Position numbers and translations under genes: made by a program
The notes under the pieces: model-generated
What the model was told of the DNA's origin: nothing
The model's database searches: none
The model's input: the letters and a program-made list of their open reading frames with translations, nothing else
Shown: one piece after another, positions 6,728-9,698 of the stretch
Layout: the number at the start of each line of letters is the position of its first letter
How positions within the stretch are numbered: the first letter of the stretch is position 1
Origin: Erysipelotrichaceae bacterium
GTDB taxonomy: Bacteria > Bacillota_I > Bacilli_A > Erysipelotrichales > Erysipelotrichaceae
Assembly: GCA_030533035.1 (NCBI GenBank)
Contig: JAUNJW010000063.1
Location: 1 to 9,698 of the forward strand
Direction: 5' to 3'
Length of the DNA: 9,698 nucleotides

Positions 6728-7039
6728 TTGTACGCAATTATCGAAACAGGCGGAAAACAGCTCAAGGTTGAAGCTGGACAGTCAATCTTCGTTGAAAAGC
6801 TCAACGTCGAAGCAGGAGAAACAGTAGTCTTTGACAAGGTCTGCTTAGTCTCCGACACAGCAACAAAGATCGGAACACCGTATGTAGACGGTGCCAAGGT
6901 CACATGCACTGTTGAAAAGCAGGGCAAGGACAAGAAGATCGTCATCTTCAAGTACAAGCAGAAGAAGGGTTCCACCCGTCGCAAGCAGGGTCACCGTCAG
7001 CCGTATACAAAGCTGACAGTCGTTTCCATCGAGGCGTAA
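6728..7039 (+). CDS. rplU: Large-subunit ribosomal protein L21
   Basis: L21 binds 23S rRNA in the large subunit and is needed for 50S assembly. The 103-residue product starts [18 protein letters not shown], the family signature, and includes [39 protein letters not shown], the conserved basic extension. The start is a TTG at 6728-6730. It gives exactly the usual N-terminus and length, with AGGAGGT (6714-6720) 7 bases upstream. The in-frame GTG at 6719 lies inside that Shine-Dalgarno site and is unlikely. It is the first gene of the rplU-prp-rpmA unit, with one base between its stop and the prp start. Confidence 0.97.
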   Translation: MYAIIETGGKQLKVEAGQSIFVEKLNVEAGETVVFDKVCLVSDTATKIGTPYVDGAKVTCTVEKQGKDKKIVIFKYKQKKGSTRRKQGHRQPYTKLTVVSIEA

Positions 7040-7040
7040 G

Positions 7041-7352
7041 GTGATCAGAGTCAATTGCACGGTAAAGGACGGTCATATCGTTCATCTGGATCTGTCAGGC
7101 CACAGTGAGTCGGCAGCACGGGGTGAGGATCTGATCTGCGCCGGTGTCAGTACAGTCGTATTCGGACTGTGCAACGCGCTGGATGAGATTGCCGGCATTG
7201 ATACAATCAGAGTTGATCAGAATCTGATCGCTGTTGACATCTTGAAGCCGGATCAGACAACCGATACGATCATGCGTACCGGACTGATTCAGCTGATGAC
7301 TGTAGAAGAACAATACAGTCACTTTATGAAAATTCAATTAACGGAGGAATAA
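7041..7352 (+). CDS. prp: Ribosomal-processing cysteine protease Prp
   Basis: Prp (YsxB family) cuts the N-terminal extension from ribosomal protein L27, a step essential in Staphylococcus aureus. The 103-residue product has the catalytic pair in the usual setting: H21 in [19 protein letters not shown] and C33 in the same segment, 12 residues apart as in the family. The start is GTG at 7041, one base after the rplU stop, with GAGG inside the rplU end (7031-7034) as Shine-Dalgarno, so translational coupling is likely. It sits between L21 and its substrate L27, as in other Firmicutes. L27 in this window has a matching cleavage site. Confidence 0.95.
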   Translation: MIRVNCTVKDGHIVHLDLSGHSESAARGEDLICAGVSTVVFGLCNALDEIAGIDTIRVDQNLIAVDILKPDQTTDTIMRTGLIQLMTVEEQYSHFMKIQLTEE

Positions 7353-7357
7353 AAGAG

Positions 7358-7645
7358 ATGAAATACACACTCGATATTCAGTTCTTCGCCAGCAAAAAGG
7401 GTGTATCTTCCACAAAGAACGGCCGTGATTCCGCAGGCAGAAGACTTGGAGCAAAGAAGGCTGATGGCCAGTATGCAAACGCCGGTTCCATTATTTACCG
7501 TCAGAGAGGAACAAGAATCTTCCCGGGTAAGAATGTCAAGCGCGGCGGCGACGACACACTGTTTGCTACAGCAAGCGGCATCGTCAAGTATGAGCGTCTG
7601 GGTAAGGACAAGAAGCAGGTTTCTGTCTACCCCGAAGAAGCTTAA
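7358..7645 (+). CDS. rpmA: Large-subunit ribosomal protein L27 with Prp-cleaved N-terminal extension
   Basis: L27 lies near the peptidyl transferase centre, where its mature N-terminus reaches toward the tRNA acceptor ends. The 95-residue product begins [25 protein letters not shown]. The first 11 residues (ending IQFFA) match the extension found in Firmicutes L27, and cleavage before S12 would expose the usual SKKG start. The rest is conserved, including [22 protein letters not shown] and [19 protein letters not shown] 7358 has GGAGG (7343-7347) just upstream, overlapping the prp end. A hairpin terminator follows at 7663. Confidence 0.98.
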   Translation: MKYTLDIQFFASKKGVSSTKNGRDSAGRRLGAKKADGQYANAGSIIYRQRGTRIFPGKNVKRGGDDTLFATASGIVKYERLGKDKKQVSVYPEEA

Positions 7646-7662
7646 GCATTATTTGAGTGAAT

Positions 7663-7687
7663 GCTCCTGAATTTCAGGAGCTTTTTT
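7663..7687 (+). terminator. Intrinsic terminator between rpmA and obgE
   Basis: GCTCCTGA (7663-7670) and TCAGGAGC (7674-7681) form a perfect 8-bp stem with a three-base ATT loop, followed by six T (7682-7687). It ends the ribosomal protein transcript yet lies only 16 bases before the obgE start codon. No promoter fits in the remaining gap, so obgE probably depends on read-through or on a promoter inside the upstream genes. Confidence 0.85.
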
Positions 7688-7703
7688 GTGAAAGGAGGCC
7701 AGT

Positions 7704-8978
7704 ATGATTGATCTTGTCAAACTGAAAGTCAAGGCTGGCGACGGCGGCCGCGGCTGCGTTGCATGGCGTCATGAAAAGTATTATCCGAACGGAGGTCCTT
7801 TCGGCGGCGACGGCGGCAAGGGCGGCGATGTCTGGTTCGCGGTGGACACAAATGAAACCACACTGACCAAACTGCGTTTTACCAAAAGTATCAAAGCCGG
7901 CAACGGCGCGCCCGGCATGACCAAAAAGATGCACGGAAAATCCGGTGACGACGTCATCGTACCGGTACCGCTGGGCACGATGATCCGCAACGCGGAAAAC
8001 AATGACCTGCTCGCGGACCTGACAAAACCCGGTGAAAAAGTCCTGATTGCCCACGGCGGACGTGGCGGCCTGGGCAACATGCATTTCGCGACGGCCACCA
8101 ACGACGCCCCGGAATATGCCCAGCCCGGAGAAATCGGCGAAAGCCTGACCCTGCAGCTGGAACTGCGTCTTCTCGCGGATGCCGGCCTGATCGGCTTCCC
8201 GTCTGTCGGCAAGTCGACATTCCTGTCGGTTGTCACAAGGGCAAGGCCGGAAATCGCGGATTATCCGTTTACGACAATTGAACCCAACATCGGCGTTGTC
8301 AACCTGCCGGATGAGCGCAGTTTTGTCCTGGCTGACATGCCGGGTCTGATTGAAGGAGCGGGCGAGGGAAAAGGCCTCGGCCATGAATTCCTGCGCCATA
8401 TCAGAAGATGCCGCGTCCTGATCCATGTCATTGACATGTCCGGATCCCAGAGAAATCCAATTGAGGATTATGAAATCATCAACAAAGAGCTCCGGGAATA
8501 TGATCTTTCGCTGGAGGACAGGCCGCAGATTGTCGTCGCCAACAAAATGGACGACGAATACGCGGACATGTATCTGGAAGAATTCAGACAGAAATACCCG
8601 GATCTGAAAATCTTTGAAATCAGTGCCCTTGAACACAAGGGCATCGACGCCGTTCTTTACGCGGCGATGGAGAAGATTGAGGAAGCCAGGGAATTTGAAG
8701 AGGAAAATACCGAACCTGCCCAGGAGACGGTTGTCTACCGCTATGAGCCGAAGCGTCCTGACTTTGTCGTCAGAAGCAGCGGCCCGCACAGATGGATTGT
8801 CGAGTCCGAGAAGATCGACCGTCTGGTTGAAACCGTCGACTTTGAAAAGGAAGCGGATACCTATCAGTTCGCGATGACACTCCAGAAAATGGGCGTCGAC
8901 GCCGAGCTCTACCGCCAGGGTGCCCGCGATGGCGATCAGGTCATCGTCGGAACCTACATTATGGACTATACTGAATAA
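7704..8978 (+). CDS. obgE: GTPase Obg (CgtA), late 50S assembly and stress factor
   Basis: Obg is an essential GTPase that binds the 50S subunit and links ribosome assembly to (p)ppGpp and growth. The 424-residue product has the glycine-rich Obg fold at 1-157 (AGDGGRGCVAWRHEKYYPNGGPFGGDGGKGG). The G domain carries GFPSVGKST at 164-172 (P-loop), YPFTTIEPN at 187-195 (switch I), DMPGLIEGA at 211-219 (switch II), NKMD at 280-283 and SAL at 307-309. The C-terminal OCT domain (about 342-424) contains RWIVESEKIDRLVETVDFEKEADTYQFAMTLQKMGVDAELYRQGARDGDQV. The length is typical. ATG 7704 has AAAGGAGG (7691-7698). It is followed after 9 bases by ruvA. Confidence 0.97.
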   Translation: MIDLVKLKVKAGDGGRGCVAWRHEKYYPNGGPFGGDGGKGGDVWFAVDTNETTLTKLRFTKSIKAGNGAPGMTKKMHGKSGDDVIVPVPLGTMIRNAENNDLLADLTKPGEKVLIAHGGRGGLGNMHFATATNDAPEYAQPGEIGESLTLQLELRLLADAGLIGFPSVGKSTFLSVVTRARPEIADYPFTTIEPNIGVVNLPDERSFVLADMPGLIEGAGEGKGLGHEFLRHIRRCRVLIHVIDMSGSQRNPIEDYEIINKELREYDLSLEDRPQIVVANKMDDEYADMYLEEFRQKYPDLKIFEISALEHKGIDAVLYAAMEKIEEAREFEEENTEPAQETVVYRYEPKRPDFVVRSSGPHRWIVESEKIDRLVETVDFEKEADTYQFAMTLQKMGVDAELYRQGARDGDQVIVGTYIMDYTE

Positions 8979-8987
8979 GAGGTATTT

Positions 8988-9569
8988 ATGATCGCATTTA
9001 TCCGCGGAAAAATCGCTGCCTACGGAACAGACTGGCTCATCATTGAAAACAACGGCATGGGCTGGCAGATGGCATATCCCCATACGGAGAATGTCAGGCT
9101 CGGCAGCGAGGTGAGTGTTTACACATATATGCATGTGACTGAAAATGACGTGAGTCTTTTCGGTTTCGAGTCACAGGAGGAAAAGGAGCTTTTCCTGCGG
9201 CTGATCTCGGTCAAGGGACTCGGTCCCAGAACCGCGATGAACATGCTCGCCCACAGCGGGTACAATACTGTCATCAAAGCAATCGAGGAAGGCAATGTCG
9301 CAGCCCTGAAGAAAATGCCCGGCATCGGCGCCAAGAGCGCATCCCAGATCGTTCTTGACCTGAAGGGCAAGCTTGTCGCCGCACCGGTGAAGCCTTCAGC
9401 GGCGCCTGCCCAGTCATATCCGCCGGAAATTGCCGACGCCCTGGAGGGACTCAAAAACCTCGGCTACAAGCCGGGCGAACTGGGACCGGTTGCTTCGAAG
9501 ATGCTCGAGTCACCCGGACTGACCACAGCAGAATATCTGCGTATCGGTCTTAAATTCCTCAGCAGATAG
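8988..9569 (+). CDS. ruvA: Holliday junction branch migration protein RuvA
   Basis: RuvA tetramers hold the four-way DNA junction open and load the RuvB motor rings. The 193-residue product has an OB-fold at 1-62 (MIAFIRGKIAAYGTDWLIIENNGMGWQM), two helix-hairpin-helix motifs at about 75-87 (VKGLGPRTAMNML) and 110-128 (MPGIGAKSASQIVLDLKGK), and a flexible linker rich in A, P and S (about 130-145). A C-terminal RuvB-contacting domain (about 146-193) follows. ATG 8988 lies 9 bases after the obgE stop with AGAGG just before it. ruvB follows after 9 bases. Confidence 0.97.
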   Translation: MIAFIRGKIAAYGTDWLIIENNGMGWQMAYPHTENVRLGSEVSVYTYMHVTENDVSLFGFESQEEKELFLRLISVKGLGPRTAMNMLAHSGYNTVIKAIEEGNVAALKKMPGIGAKSASQIVLDLKGKLVAAPVKPSAAPAQSYPPEIADALEGLKNLGYKPGELGPVASKMLESPGLTTAEYLRIGLKFLSR

Positions 9570-9578
9570 GAGGTATAA

Positions 9579-9698
9579 ATGGCTGAAAACACTAGATTGC
9601 TGTCAGCGATGGCGGAAACTTCGGAAGAAGCTGTTGAGGCTACCATCCGTCCGCAGAGACTGCGTGAGTATGTCGGACAGGATACCCTCAAGGAAAAC
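9579..9698 (+). CDS. ruvB: Holliday junction motor ATPase RuvB (N-terminal part, cut by window end)
   Basis: RuvB is the AAA+ ATPase ring that drives branch migration on RuvA-bound junctions. Only the first 40 codons are present. The segment IRPQRLREYVGQDTLKEN (residues 23-40) is the conserved RuvB entry to its ATPase domain, ahead of the Walker A motif that lies beyond the edge. ATG 9579 has AGGAGG (9568-9573) overlapping the ruvA stop. The frame runs open to the last base. Confidence 0.93.
   Translation, partial: MAENTRLLSAMAETSEEAVEATIRPQRLREYVGQDTLKEN

Noticed and set aside
7674..9134. Antisense open frame of 486 codons opposite obgE and the ruvA start
   Set aside because: Its length comes from the codon bias of obgE on the other strand. 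It has no recognisable domain, and both obgE and ruvA beneath it are unmistakable.

Overview
The window looks like chromosomal housekeeping DNA from a bacterium of the Firmicutes (Bacillota). The evidence is EzrA (a Firmicutes-specific FtsZ regulator), a cysteine-free 200-residue S4, an L27 carrying the cleavable N-terminal extension together with its protease Prp, strong Shine-Dalgarno sites before most genes, and the order rpsD (divergent) / ezrA / cysteine desulfurase / thiI. Base composition looks close to half G+C by eye. That, with the joining of this block to rplU-prp-rpmA-obgE-ruvAB, would fit an Erysipelotrichia-type lineage, but the assignment is inference only.

Layout: (1) Bases 2-118 are the C-terminal tail of an unidentified plus-strand gene, ending at a hairpin terminator. 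(2) rpsD (S4) lies on the minus strand at 225-827 and converges on that gene. It has its own terminator at 172-210, a structured leader of about 160 nt and a near-consensus promoter at 997-1025. (3) A 452-base divergent intergenic region holds the rpsD leader and promoter and candidate promoters for ezrA. (4) A tight plus-strand operon follows: ezrA, a cysteine desulfurase, thiI, an unrecognised 79-residue ORF and a 329-residue protein that appears to fuse a UPF0158 domain to a GNAT acetyltransferase domain. Neighbouring genes overlap or are separated by about 10 bases or fewer. (5) A strong promoter and a structured leader of about 105 nt precede rplU (L21), prp and rpmA (L27). A hairpin terminator then sits only 16 bases before the obgE start codon. 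(6) obgE, ruvA and the first 40 codons of ruvB complete the window.

How the genes fit together: the desulfurase probably supplies persulfide sulfur to ThiI for 4-thiouridine in tRNA (and possibly thiazole synthesis). Prp removes the first 11 residues of L27, and L21 and L27 are large-subunit proteins whose assembly is linked to the GTPase Obg. RuvA and RuvB form the Holliday-junction branch migration machine. EzrA acts at the division septum.

I found no mobile element, CRISPR array, tRNA or rRNA, and nothing that is clearly a new system. The least explained parts are the 79-residue ORF with the UPF0158-GNAT fusion, and the two ribosomal-protein leader RNAs.
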